Below, in pieces: positions 34,881-46,440 of a DNA stretch of 64,000 nucleotides. The first letter of the stretch is position 1. Each line of letters begins with the position of its first letter. A program made the translations under genes and the position numbers. Origin of the DNA: Eleusine coracana subsp. coracana (lineage: Eukaryota > Streptophyta > Magnoliopsida > Poales > Poaceae); the NCBI GenBank assembly GCA_032690845.1, contig CM064425.1, positions 35,118,240-35,182,239 on the forward strand, in the 5' to 3' direction. The notes below the pieces were generated by a model. That model saw only the letters and a program-made list of their open reading frames with translations. It was not told the DNA's origin and did not search any database.

Positions 34881-36119
34881 ATGATCTACGATGTGAACTC
34901 GCCCCTCTTCCGCTCCTTCCTCAGCCAGAAGGGCGGCGCCTCTGACAGGAGGTACCCGAAACATCCACCCTCTCCTCCCAAACTTTCCGTCCTGTGCACA
35001 TCGCTTCTTTTTCCGATTCGCTTTTATCCTACGTTAGCTGCTTGATCTCGCTAATGATGCGACATGTCTGTGAGTGCTCTCTCTTGATTCTGACCATCAG
35101 AAATGGTGAAGGGCATGACTCGGATTTGAAGGTGTCTATCTCTGATTCTTGCGGATGTGCAGGATTGATGGCATTATTAGACTGTGTTTAATTCGGAAAT
35201 CCTTCTCTTCAGTGGACTGTTCCAATTTCGCCGGCTCTTAGGGTGGGGGGCTGCTCCGGCCATAGAAGGAGGCTTCGGGGGGTGGCTGACCTTGCGGGCG
35301 GCCGGAGTCGGCCTTTGGGCCGGGCCGGGGTGGGGGAGCTCCTCGACCGCGACCAGTAACCGAGGCGGTGGAAGAAGCACCATCGGGCTGTGGCGTGCCT
35401 AGTTAGAGAGAGAGGAGAAATTTCCAGGTGCCAGATGTTGAAGACAATTCATGAAGCGTCACATTGGAAACGGACGGCTGTTATTGTTCTACTAAAGGTT
35501 TGGTTGATTTTCAGTCAGCTGAAAATTAGCAGCTCCCTGTGTAGTTAGTAAGGGGCGATAGCTTGACGAAGAGAGACGAAGGGTGTCTGAGCGGACTTAT
35601 TTGTTGGGTTGTGCCAAGAAGATTTGTGTTTTCTTTGTTTTGATTGAAATGATGGACCGTAAATCCATACACGATAGATTGATGAGACAGCGACCCTCAA
35701 TTCTGGAACGTTGATATAATGTCAAGCGGAGTTTGCACCTGTTGTAGCTCATGTAATCTGCAAAGAATATTTTGAATCCAACTTCAAGCTTAAAATATGT
35801 TTTTGAAATATTTGGTAAGAAAATACATACTAACAATCAACCACTCCCAAAAACTAAAGTTCAGTTTTTTCTGGTTGTCTGTTGAACTGGATGATCAGAA
35901 AATGTGATGGTGGTTCTCTATCCACTGCACTCAAGACTTCAAATTCCATTGTGTTGTTTGCACTTGAGGCCTAGCGGTGTAACTCTGATTCCATTGTGAG
36001 CATTCGAACTTCATGGCACCTAATCTTGTTGCCTTTTGGCCTGCAGGAAAATGGAAGAGCAGAAGCCAAAGGAGCAGAGGCCAAAGGCCAGTGAAAACAA
36101 GCCTGTGATGAATGAATAA
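34881..36119 (+). CDS. Two-exon gene for a 47-residue charged protein
   Basis: Exon 1 is 34881-34951 (MIYDVNSPLFRSFLSQKGG...) and ends AG/GTACCC. The intron is 34952-36046 and ends TTTGGCCTGCAG. Exon 2 is 36047-36119 and ends in TAA. The intron splits one Arg codon after its second base. The product is 47 residues: a hydrophobic N-terminal part (PLFRSFLSQ), a Gly-Gly turn, then a Lys/Glu-rich tail (EEQKPKEQRPKASENKP). There is no signal peptide, membrane segment or known domain. GC-rich 5' leader, ATG context AAGATGA and clean splice sites support a real gene. I believe very similar short proteins occur across flowering plants, but I cannot name a function. The AATAAA within GAATGAATAAAC overlaps the stop codon. 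It is convergent with the PTEN2-like gene. Confidence 0.7.
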
Positions 36120-37510
36120 ACTTCTTCCTGAGCTTAGAATAGCAGCTTTCCAGTCATGTGATTCATGTTGCATCTGTACTAATAGATTAAAGAGACTTGT
36201 TTGAATGTTTCTGGTGCATCTGAAAACTTATTTCCTGTTATGTCTTTGCTGAACCTTACCATGTTAATGTTGTGAATGGATCCATTTGCTTCAAGATAGT
36301 TTGATTTTTCGGTTCCCCATTATGACACTACGTAATAACAGTCTCGGTCTGCTTGTCTTTCTTCAATCATGTCTTATTTGGTTGTGCCGAGTTGTCATAT
36401 TGATATGTTAAGCGTTGCATTCACATATGGTCCCTTCCAGTTACATGTGAATCATTAGCGCGGCTTGTTTCAGTCAGCTGTGGGCTTAGCCAGGCCACGC
36501 ATCTGTAAAAGCACATTGTTTGCTAACATGCACCAATTCAGCATGATTGATTAGATATGTTTGGTTCGTACGAACGGACATATTAAAAGCTTGAAAAAAG
36601 GATCAGGAGCAATGGTCACGTAATATTTATTGTATGAAATTATACATTAACAGTTCTTATAGCATCTTTTTAAATCCTTATATTCTTAAAAAATTATTGA
36701 TATCACTTAATAGAGAACATATCCAGTGCTATAAGAACCCGCCGGGTTAGGTGCTCCGTGCTCCCATCATTAAGTACCCCTAATGACGTCTACAAGGCAG
36801 AGTGTTCTTATAAATAAGAATCCTATCCGACATTCCGACTTCCCCGTTTCCCCAAGCTTATTGGCTTATACTAAATGGCTAGTGAAATGCATATTTTGGC
36901 AACTATTAGCTACTTAGTACTTGTGTGCCAATTTCCTAGAACTGTTGTTTTTGGGTTCGGTGAAGATTAAAACGCTATAATATCCATTAGATTTTTTTCG
37001 TACATCACTCTAAAATCATTGGTATATATGAGTGATATTTCCGACCCTACCTCCCATGCATACTGTAGCAGAGTCTTTTCCTCTCGTAAAATGATCAAAG
37101 AGACGATGAAGCCACCTTTTGTTTTGAATTGCCTAAATTCATTTGCAAACCTGGATTTGTGTTTCCTGAACTACAAAACCAATATTTGATAACGTTCTGC
37201 ACCAGATCTAGCTGAGTTTTAAAGCGGACAACTCTAATCCCAACAATCCATGTATAAAATCTCTCTAAGTAACATTGATAACAGTAGTTGCCTTGTGAAT
37301 TTCATGTACAAGGTCTTTCACTAAACAGATGTTGATTACAAGTTCATCTGAGTACAACATTACAGGCTGGTGGCACATCTACTGCAAAAACAAAATGCAT
37401 GAACGAATGAAAGGTTTTAACTTCTCTGCTCAGTTCGATCGAAGTGGCATTCTGTGATGGTCCCAGAGGCACCAGACTGTACAATGTGAAACAAATACCT
37501 ATAAAAGAGG
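36120..37510. other. Intergenic region between two convergent genes
   Basis: Probably contains the 3' UTRs of both genes. 36500-37200 is AT-rich with no recognised repeat boundary. Confidence 0.6.
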
Positions 37511-40500
37511 CTATTCACTTTCATAGTCATCTTCATCTCCAAATGAGAACACCGAGGCATCCGCTGCAATTGCCTTGAATTCACTCATGCTGGAAGATTC
37601 AACGGGTGGGGCTGGAGTTGTGGTGGAACTGCTCTTGCTGCTAACTTCAGTCTTCAGAGATGTAGCATTAGGTGCCTTTGCACTTTCTTGTTCGCTGGTT
37701 ATAGCCACTTTCTCGATTCTGCTGGCAGCAATTGAAGCCTCCTGCACAATGCTTGTATCAGATGGTTTAGCAGCCCTAGCACTTCCTTGTGCACTAGCAT
37801 CCTTCTCCCTCCTGCCTTTGGATGATCCATCTTCCCCATCACTATCAGAGAAAACTTCGTCTTTATCATTGCTTCTAGCTCCCTTGTTGGATTCTGCAGG
37901 TGCAGGATTTCTTTCTTTTGCAACTGTGTTAGGTGAGGAATCAGCATCTGATTTATTATCAGCAGGTCCAGCAGCTGGTTTTGATTTTGGTGGTTGTGAG
38001 CCATCATAGTCTACCAGAACAACCTCGACCTGGAACCCGGGCGATGGCAATTTTCTCTAAACAAAATAATAAATTTATGTTAATCTGAAGCCTGAATAGA
38101 ACTTATATAAACAAGAGTCATACGAGAGATGTAGGTGTGCAATCCTTTAAAAAATATTACTGATCACTGTTTACGCACGACAAAAGAAAAAACAAGCACT
38201 CAGTTAACAAATTAAGTTTCCCTTCAAGGGTGGTAATGCCTGGAGCAAACAAATAGCTTGTAAATTCAAGAAAAAACAAATGAGTCCGCATGCATCAAAT
38301 AGAAGATATGATGAACATCTTTGAAACTATCAACCAAGATCATGGAAACAAAAGTGTCCGGTGCCAACATTACAGAATGCCATTCCTAAAGAATATAGGT
38401 GTGGCAAACACATTAAACTACTCAATATAATGAGAAGTGTGAGAACAGGCATGTCCAGTATCAGATCCACAACAACAAAGCCTTTAAACCCAAGCAAGTT
38501 GGGGTAGGCTAGAGATGAAACCCCCGAAGAAGCAAAGCATAAGCACAAACAAACAAAAAGGAAAATGAAATGAAGAAAAGGGGGCGGAAAATGGGCAAAT
38601 ACAAATGGTTAAAGAATAATATTCTGATTTACATAATGCAAATGGGTTAAAGAATAATATTCCGATCTCCACAATACAAAATGGTTATAAAGAATAATAC
38701 TCTGACCCAAACAATATAAAATGGTAAACAAATGTCTACTATTATGGAACATTTGTATCTCATACCCCTATCACTTGTACATTGAGCACGATTCAATTTA
38801 TTGTGAAGACAGTTACAAAATGTTTGACACAGGACCAATATTACACAATCAGCAATTTCCTGTTCACAAAGGAGACCAAAAGGTGAACAAATCAAAAGAT
38901 GATGTCTTGGGATCTCATAAGGCTTCTAAGCGAGAATAGTTTTGGGATAATGATCTAGTTTTGTGGGCAACTAATACGAGTAAGATATATGGAGAATAAT
39001 CAGACGAAAATGGTTCCAGGAATTTCCTTAAGTTCAGGACAAGAATACTGGGCTTAGCAAAAGTAAATGTGATTGATACAATACGATAGTCTTCAGTCTG
39101 CACGGAAATCGCTAATGATATATTGACAAAAGTGATGCACATAAAGGTCTGAAGTGACAACAGTCAATATGCACAAGCACCATTTTTAATTGTTCTTGAA
39201 AATAGAAGTTTCAAAAATGAAAAACAAAATTGATCTACATGGGATGCTGTAACTGTTGTGACGAGTAGGGTTTTGGGGCTTATGCTCCCCCTGAGCTTAA
39301 GAGCTTAGATGAGAGATAGATTGATTTGATAATTCTTGCTTGCCTTTATTCAATATCTTCCCTCCTTAAATAAGAGAGAACCGACTTACAGACTCTATCT
39401 TTGAATACAAAACTAATTCTCTCTAACCTGAGAATCCTAACTGAATACGACTCAAACTTGGCAAGCTAAACTTATTGTGCGCCAGCATCCTTATTCCTTC
39501 TGGAATAATGCTGGCCCCACATAACAGTAACTTCCACTATAATTTGATAAATCAACAATATGTTAACCAAAACAGAAGCAAAATAGCTGTAGATAGCAAT
39601 ATTTGTGTATTTCTTGTTTCCCTTGCATCAAATGAATCAAACACTAAATCAATACGAATGAATCAAAGTTTCAGAAGTACATCTACACAAAAAAGAAAAA
39701 CTTATTTCTGGTAATCTCATTACTAAAGATAACGTGTGTGCATTCAGATGATGCTGTGCTAGTGCTAGAGGTCTTCCTCACTGAAAACATTCAGTCTGTA
39801 TTCACAACTTCTATGGTCTTTGAGCCAGATAAACATTTGTTGGACTAATACTGTTACTCATTTGCTGATGACAACTTTAGACAAACCTTGCCAACTAAAG
39901 CTAAAAGTTCAACTGAGACAGCTGAACATTTGCTTGATCAGTACTTTTACTTCGTGGCACGGCTTGTTAAATAGTATGATATTATTATTTCGCAAAAGAG
40001 GCGATATGAATACGAGGTACCACTTACCTTGTCAAAATCATCAAGATCATTTGGATTCAAAGTCACCCTGTTCTCCATCATTGTTGTATTAAGCCAGCTG
40101 AAAAGGACAGAGGAAAAGATGGAACTCACACATTAGTTATTTTCTAGTTTCTAATATAACAAATATGTGCACATGCAACTGACAATTCGTCTAAAATCAA
40201 AATAAAAAGAAAATGAACCCAAAACGCAAGAAAAGCAGAGATCTGCAACAAAAAAAGTCAAACCATTACTACATGGAGCTCACCAGTAAAAATCTCCCTG
40301 TCGATCATGAAAAGTGATCTTGAAATCACCAGCCACCTCTGCTAAACCAGGTTCCCCAGGCAATGCAAAAACCATAATCCCCTTCTTTGGTGCACTAAAC
40401 CAGAAATCTTCTGGCTGAAAGCATGACAACAAATTACTTTTGCATGGAGGTTACAGAGGAATAGTTTCCATATATTCAGCATGAAACAATGAATAGATCA

Positions 40501-43500
40501 AATACAGTGACAATAAATATATCTATAATATTCCCTACAGGAAACAATTATAGATATTCCCTACAGGAAACAATTAAGTATTGTTTTGGCCTTTTGGGTT
40601 CCGTGCAGTCAACATGAATAGTCTTTTGCCATGAACAACTCTTTGAATATTTTGATTCAGTTTTCAAAAACGGTAGGCTACATTTGACTTGAATAATAGT
40701 TCCATAAAATTATAGATTCCTTATATTTTGCATATATTTCAAGCTAGTTATTGTTGGTCAAAGTAGCGCTTTGGTGACAGTGTCAAAGATGACAATTATT
40801 TGTGACTGGAGAGAGCAGATATTGGTTTCTACATGTCATCAGAATAACAAACCTTTTTTGGATTTAAACACATATTCATGTAATCAATAAATTGCATCAA
40901 TTATTTTGGTCCCATGGATTATCCAAGTTGTAGGAGATGAAACTAATTTCATCGAGGATACCATTCCAAATCGAGGTATTCTTTTATTTGGCAATTTTAC
41001 ATAAGACAGCCGTCAATAGGTGTGAACCATGACCATATCCAAAACAGGTATCCTAAGAAGCAAAATCAATGATTTACTCTAATAGGCTAATAGCATACTG
41101 AATGAGGAAGAAACTATCAAATTAAAAGCCAGTAAGCAAAAGTTAGCGAAGCTACTGAAAATGAAAACAAATATTTACAAAACAAAGATGCTTACCATAA
41201 GTTCTTTTGTCCTTGGATGCTTCTTTGTACAAAAGAGAACACCTGAATGAAAATTTTATTACTTGATGCAAGATAATATATCAAAATATAGCAAAACTTA
41301 TATTGCTGATTTACTGTAGCATGGCACGGATATTTCAGTTTCTGTGAAATGAAGAAACATACCATTGTGATTAGATACTGTAATGGATGGTCTAATCCAA
41401 TATGGGCACCTATGAAGACGAAATCCCCTAAGCATGCACCTGGAAAATGTAGTCACATATTAACTTTCAAAGGGTCTAAAGCTCAATATACATGCATGTC
41501 ATATGGCCAAAAAGGAATAAGGACCTTCGGGGTGACTGATTTTCACCATTGAAGTAAGTTAAAATGTGCTCAAAATACTTCACGTATCTCTGCAATTTTT
41601 CCAACATATTTAGAATAGACACTTAGTTATAAGAGTATATTTGTATAATATTGAAGGTCACTCACAATTTGACTTGGGAGAATAAGACCTTTTCCATCTA
41701 CACATCTTTTCTGATTATAGTATTCAATGGACTCCTCGGCAGTAGGAAAGAACTGTCCATTACAAAAGAGAAGAAAAGAAAATCAGATGTAAGAAATTTG
41801 GTAAAGATACGGTTGCAATTGTTATTCCAATTGTCATTTAATTTTACCTTTAGAAACAGTAGAAGACTGGAGATCATCAATCCTGTTCTTGCCTTTCCAG
41901 CTTTGCAATGGACAACCACTACATTCTCTATATCTTCCTTCAACCATGAGTAGGCACTATGGCAAAATGATATGACAAGTTGTATTGGAGGACAGTTATG
42001 ATCATCAAATGGGAAGCATGCCACCTGAAATATACACATAATATTGAACTTATAAAATAAAATAGACCGGGGCTGAAATAAGGTTAATAAAATGCCAAAT
42101 TGATTTGAAAATATTAGATCTCAAACATCACAAACTGATTTTCAAATCACCGAACTATTTCCAGAAAACTAAGACAAAGCTGGAAACATCTATTATTTGT
42201 GTACCATATTTTTTTTTTTGTCATTTTATTTCTTAGTGGGTCAGTGTGCCATGCAGTAAGTGTATGATATATACTAGCAGGAGGCCCGTGCTATGCCACG
42301 AATATAAACTAAATATTAAATTGCATCAATGCAAACTTGTTTGTTCTTTTAATCAGCAAAATCCACGAGACCAGTAGCGGGGAGAGGAAAAAAAATTTCT
42401 CTCTGCTCCATGGCGAGTAATTGCCAATCAAAGAGGCTGACGAGTGACGCCAAGTCGCCTGACGTGGCTGGCCCATGTGTCGGCGCGCTTCTCAGTAAGT
42501 GTGCGTGACGGACCGCCAACCACCATGACATTCACCAACTCAGACTTTTAAGAGGAGCATAGATGAACAGACAATATAGAGCATACAAATAGTAAGCAAC
42601 CTATACCTTTCCTTCAAAAAGAGATGCATCATACAGCCTTTCAGAACAAAGGTTGTACACCTTATACTTCCCCTGTAAAATAATGATCAGATTATGACAA
42701 TAAATGCATAAATTGTTTTAACTTTTTTTACTGTCATTCAAAACACAAGTTCATTTTTATAAATGTATCTACTGAAAATGGTTTGAATAATGCAAAGTAA
42801 CAAGATAACCAATGCCCTTAAACACAGACTGTAATATAGTAATAAGTGATGACTGATAACCACAAAATTTGGTGCAATTTTATGGAAAAATAAATACGCA
42901 TCATCCCAAATTATCATATAAGTGCTCATCTTACGAAAAGAAAATACATATTTTGAATAATTATGTTATAGTTGATATGTATAATAACCATGGTGGATAT
43001 GATGAGATTCCATGGAACAATTTATTAGTTTCCCCCCTTTTGAATTCAGCACCCTGGTTTTAATCCCTGTGGGGTGTGCTCTGCCATATGGCCCTCAGTT
43101 CTGAGATACGGATAAGCCATTAAATGCTCTATAGGGGGTGAAGATAATACAAAAATGAATAACTATATTTTCAAAATGAATGCCAATATTTTGAACAATA
43201 AAGTAACTGCTGAAGGAAAATTTTGAAGTATAATATGCCTTGCTGAATAGTACAGTCAAACAAAACAGATAACTCAGTTATGATGCATATCAAAGCCTCA
43301 AACACTAATAACATCCTTAAAAAAAATTATCCATGTTTTATTTTTCAAAACAGCAAGATCCAATGCACCTAGGTCTTTGCCAAGAAAGGAAGCTGTGGAA
43401 GTTGTTTCATGTCCAAGGTATGCTTGTGGTCATGGATTTATAAAGAGGAAAATGTACATGATCTGTAATTGGTATCAGTAATCTGAAATGGGCCACCCAG

Positions 43501-45027
43501 GAAGTACATATATTAAGACTAACGAATCTCAATAAAGAGCAAATTTACCTTATGGTGCATTTCAAAGAACCTGATGACTTCCTCCATGTGGTTGCGATAG
43601 AAACCCTGCAATAAAATATTCCTTTACTCTTTTTTACCATGTGCAAATCAAAATAATAAGATTCAGCACACTGACCTCAAAATATCCAAAAAGACCTGAG
43701 CTTAAATCACCAGCAGGAAAACCCATAGCAATTATGTTCTCAGTAATATATGTCATGTCTAAATCAAATCCCCCTTCCTGCATAGGCAACAGAATTAAAA
43801 GAGGTTTCTCTTTGGTATTCAATTTAGAAAAACTGACCCATCAGGGGATCATCATTCCAACTATCTGACAAAGAATTATTCATCAGGTATTATTAACAAT
43901 AATAGGCTGGCACAGGTTTTAATTAATAATTACGACAGCATCACAATGATAAATATTCTTCTTGGAAGTTTAAAAAGTTCTCCCTTCCCCAAATATAGAA
44001 TCTTTTGTTGTGTTACATAAAACTGATGAATTACTATCATCATAAGGACAGAAACAAGATCACTCAAACAGAATGACAGAAACTACTTTTCAGGATGGGA
44101 ACTGGGTAGTCTACGTAGCCACTAAGCACCATTCAATTGCCTGCAAACTGCCTTGACTGTTCAGTACATGGATAGCAATACAAGATGTGACAACGTGATA
44201 GATGTGACTGGCGGTTGTAAGTTCAATATGAAATGGAGATAATAAGATGATAAATCTGACATGAATAGACAATTGCAATACATTGTTCTGATCACATTTC
44301 ATAAAATGAAAAGACAACAACAACAACAACAACAACAAAGCCTTTTTATCCCAAGCAAGTTGGGGTAGGCTAGAAATGGATGCAGAGAAGGTGAAGGATA
44401 GATAGTTGTGTCCTGATCATGTTACACTATGAGAACCAAATTATTTGAGGAAAAAAAGGTTTCATCAGATGCTAAGTACCATTGCAGAAATTAAATTACC
44501 TGGTATCTTCTTTTATTCTGTGAGACCATATGGCGAGCCTTGACTTGCACTGCCTTTACAGCATTTTTGGAGGAATCTACAATGCCTTTTGTTAAAGATC
44601 CAAAAACACCAGACTGTGCTGTTGTTGGGGAGATGCTTCCTTCAGCACTATCATCTTGCTGTGCAGCTTTTGGAGACAAACGCAATCCAAGGCCACTCGT
44701 AAAACGAGCAAAGGTATTCTTTCCTGTTGGTGATTCCTGGTTTGACGAAGGCTGTGTAATTTTCAAGTTCTTAGCCCAGGAGGATAAACCAGACGTGGAA
44801 AACATGGATGCAGGTGCCTCGCGTCCAGCAGCATCTTTTGTTGGAGCAGTAGTTGATGCAGAAATAGCAGAAGGGTCTGCACCAGCAACCTGGCTGGAAG
44901 ATTCAGGAACAGTTGAAGCAGTCAGAGGAACAGAATCAGCAGTGGTATCAGGAAGAGGTGCAACTGGATCCTGGTTGTCTGTAGTAGTAGGCGGCATATC
45001 AGATGGTTTGACTTGCTGTTCTTCCAT
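37511..45027 (-). CDS. PTEN2: PTEN2-like phosphatidylinositol 3-phosphatase, 12 coding exons
   Basis: Coding exons on the minus strand: 45027-44500, 43777-43676, 43605-43549, 42672-42607, 42024-41848, 41752-41666, 41589-41525, 41439-41363, 41242-41196, 40414-40284, 40097-40028, 38056-37511. All introns are GT-AG; the sum is 1953 nt, giving 650 residues. Residues 1-176 are a Ser/Thr/Pro-rich plant-specific N-terminal region. The phosphatase domain follows (about 177-370) with the P-loop HCKAGKARTG (Cys291, Arg297) and FPFDD (Asp258/259) as the likely acid loop. A C2 domain covers about 370-490 (FRLHRCPYWIRP, FHDRQGDFYCWLN). An acidic Ser-rich tail ends FSFGDEDDYESE, as in plant PTEN2. The P-loop with Lys after Gly marks a lipid phosphatase acting on 3-phosphoinositides at membranes. 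The reading frame is intact. Introns carry a solo LTR, a Helitron and SINE pieces. Confidence 0.93.
38469..38523 (-). mobile_element. SINE fragment (Au-like 3' part)
   Basis: CAACAACAAAGCC followed by CCCAAGCAAGTTGGGGTAGG is the reverse complement of the conserved 3' part and TTG tail of Au-type SINEs. Only this end is present. It lies in the last intron of the PTEN2-like gene. Confidence 0.55.
38603..38724. repeat. Three tandem units of about 38 bp
   Basis: Units starting AAATGGTTAAAGAATAATAT near 38603, 38640 and 38678, diverged by several bases, in the last intron of the PTEN2-like gene. Confidence 0.85.
39254..39526 (-). mobile_element. 273-bp solo LTR in a PTEN2 intron
   Basis: TGTTGTGACGAG...CCACATAACA flanked by GTAAC at 39249-39253 and GTAAC at 39527-39531. 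The minus strand has a TATTTAAGG box and AATAAA in the right order, so it is probably a short Copia LTR in minus orientation. No internal sequence remains. Confidence 0.88.
40531..40577. repeat. Tandem duplication, 26-bp period
   Basis: ATTCCCTACAGGAAACAATT occurs twice, at 40531 and 40557, inside a PTEN2 intron. Confidence 0.9.
42274..42563 (-). mobile_element. Short non-autonomous Helitron in a PTEN2 intron
   Basis: On the minus strand it begins TCTATGCTCCTCTTAAAAG and ends with a small hairpin (CGTGGCATAGCACGG) followed by CTAG. The base before is A and the base after is T, the expected AT target without duplication. 290 bp, no coding capacity. Confidence 0.8.
44314..44380 (-). mobile_element. 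SINE fragment with (AAC)n tail
   Basis: Eight AAC units (TTG tail on the minus strand) followed by the Au-like block CCCAAGCAAGTTGGGGTAGG, in the first coding intron of the PTEN2-like gene. Confidence 0.6.
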
Positions 45028-45071
45028 GGTCCTTATGTGAATGTCAAATACTCCCGAAAAACATGTGGCAT
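45028..45071 (-). other. PTEN2: 5' leader in the first coding exon of the PTEN2-like gene
   Basis: The acceptor GATCTTGCAG lies directly right of 45071, so this exon begins with 44 untranslated bases before ATG at 45027. An upstream ATG at 45120 in frame would lie inside the predicted leader intron. Confidence 0.6.
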
Positions 45072-45660
45072 CTGCAAGATCAAAATACATTACACATAAG
45101 TCATGAAGTTCAGTCTCCAAGTACTACCTTGTGAAACTGCAGTCTTGTTAAATGATAAATTATGCAAATGAATCCTAATAATGATTTTCCCACTACAGGC
45201 ATACTTCAATTTTTACAACCCTCATTTCAATCAGTTAACTCGACAGTGCAGACTATTCTCTAAGCTATTTTCATAAAAAAAAAACAATGTATTTCGGAAC
45301 TACTAGTTTTACAAGAATGGAGCACATTTTCGTTGCAACAAACTAATCACACGCGGGCTTGCAAGCTGCAATAGAAGCGGCGCATACATATGAGTGTCCG
45401 CTGAGATCCACGAACGGGGCTTAAGATGCGGCATGTGGTTCAGCTCAAATTTGGAAACAAAATAAATAGAGAATAATCTTTCACGTCGAAGAGAAGAAAA
45501 CATAACCGAATCACGGGTCCATAGGGTACACCCACTAAGTGGATGCTGAAAAAGGCATGATTCAGATTTGACTGCTCGCATTCGCCACTCGGAGCACAGA
45601 AACGATCGCCAGGCAACAAATCAGACTCCAAATCCATTAGAGCTAGGTAGGTTTACTTAC

Positions 45661-45790
45661 CAAAAGCGATGAAAACGATCCAGGTCCGACTGGATCTCCA
45701 CTCCTCGCGAGTCCAGCACCAGTTGGGGGAGGGCGGGGGAGAGGGGTACAAGGTCGACGCCGCTCTACGGTAGAAATTGATGCTGAGTCG
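45661..45790 (-). other. PTEN2: Probable noncoding first exon of the PTEN2-like gene
   Basis: On the minus strand ...CATCGCTTTTG is followed by GTAAGTAAACC, a strong donor at 45660. Joined to the acceptor at 45071 it gives a 589-bp leader intron. The right edge, and so the start of transcription, is not determined. Confidence 0.5.
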
Positions 45791-46288
45791 CCGGCTGTGA
45801 GGTCGTTGGATGAGGAGGAACAACAACAAATCGTGACGACGTTGGGGAAGAGGGCCCTCGAGGTCACGGCAGGAGAGGAAATCTTCAAGTCGCCTCCATT
45901 CCAGTCTTACCCTGGCCTGGAGATCTGCCCAGAATTACATGAACAAAACCGTCCGGATTCTCTTAATACCGTTCACTGGTGGTTTTTTTTTTTTCTTGAG
46001 TGAAATACACTCTGGTCCTTAAACCTGATGCCGTATTGGCTATCGGGCTTAGCTTGCCAACTGGATTGGATGGGTAGAGAGGCAATCTGCCTTCAAGCCT
46101 CAGGTTATGTGATGGGCTTGCCAACACTGCTGCACACGGCCTATTACAAGCCCATTCGTTTTGAGTTTCTGCTGGACAAAGCTCATGGGCCAGCCTGAGC
46201 TAGGTCTGCTTCGGGGCATGTGGCTTCTCCTCGGCGTCATGCGCTCTTCCCTGGGCCGCCCTCACCGCGGTCTAAGCACCGGCCGGGG
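45791..46288. other. Upstream region of the PTEN2-like gene
   Basis: Likely promoter and possible start of the leader exon on the minus strand. No other gene seen. The last 8 bases (GGCCGGGG) are the left target copy of hAT copy 2. Confidence 0.5.
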
Positions 46289-46440
46289 TAGTGATGGCCA
46301 AATGGGCCGCCCAACACGGCCCAGCCTAGACCCGAAAAGGCACGGCCTATTTCTATTTCCGGTCGGCACGACCTGTAATAACATTAGTGCCGGACCATGT
46401 TAGCCCATGGGCTGACCCCTCGGCCCATGGCACGACACGT

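Noticed and set aside
37575..38009. 144-codon plus-strand frame opposite the last PTEN2 exon
   Set aside because: Antisense shadow of the Ser-rich tail; the minus strand matches plant PTEN2 and has proper splice sites.
42274..42563. MITE reading of the repeat in the PTEN2 intron
   Set aside because: No terminal inverted repeats or target duplication; the TC start, hairpin and CTAG end between A and T fit a Helitron better.
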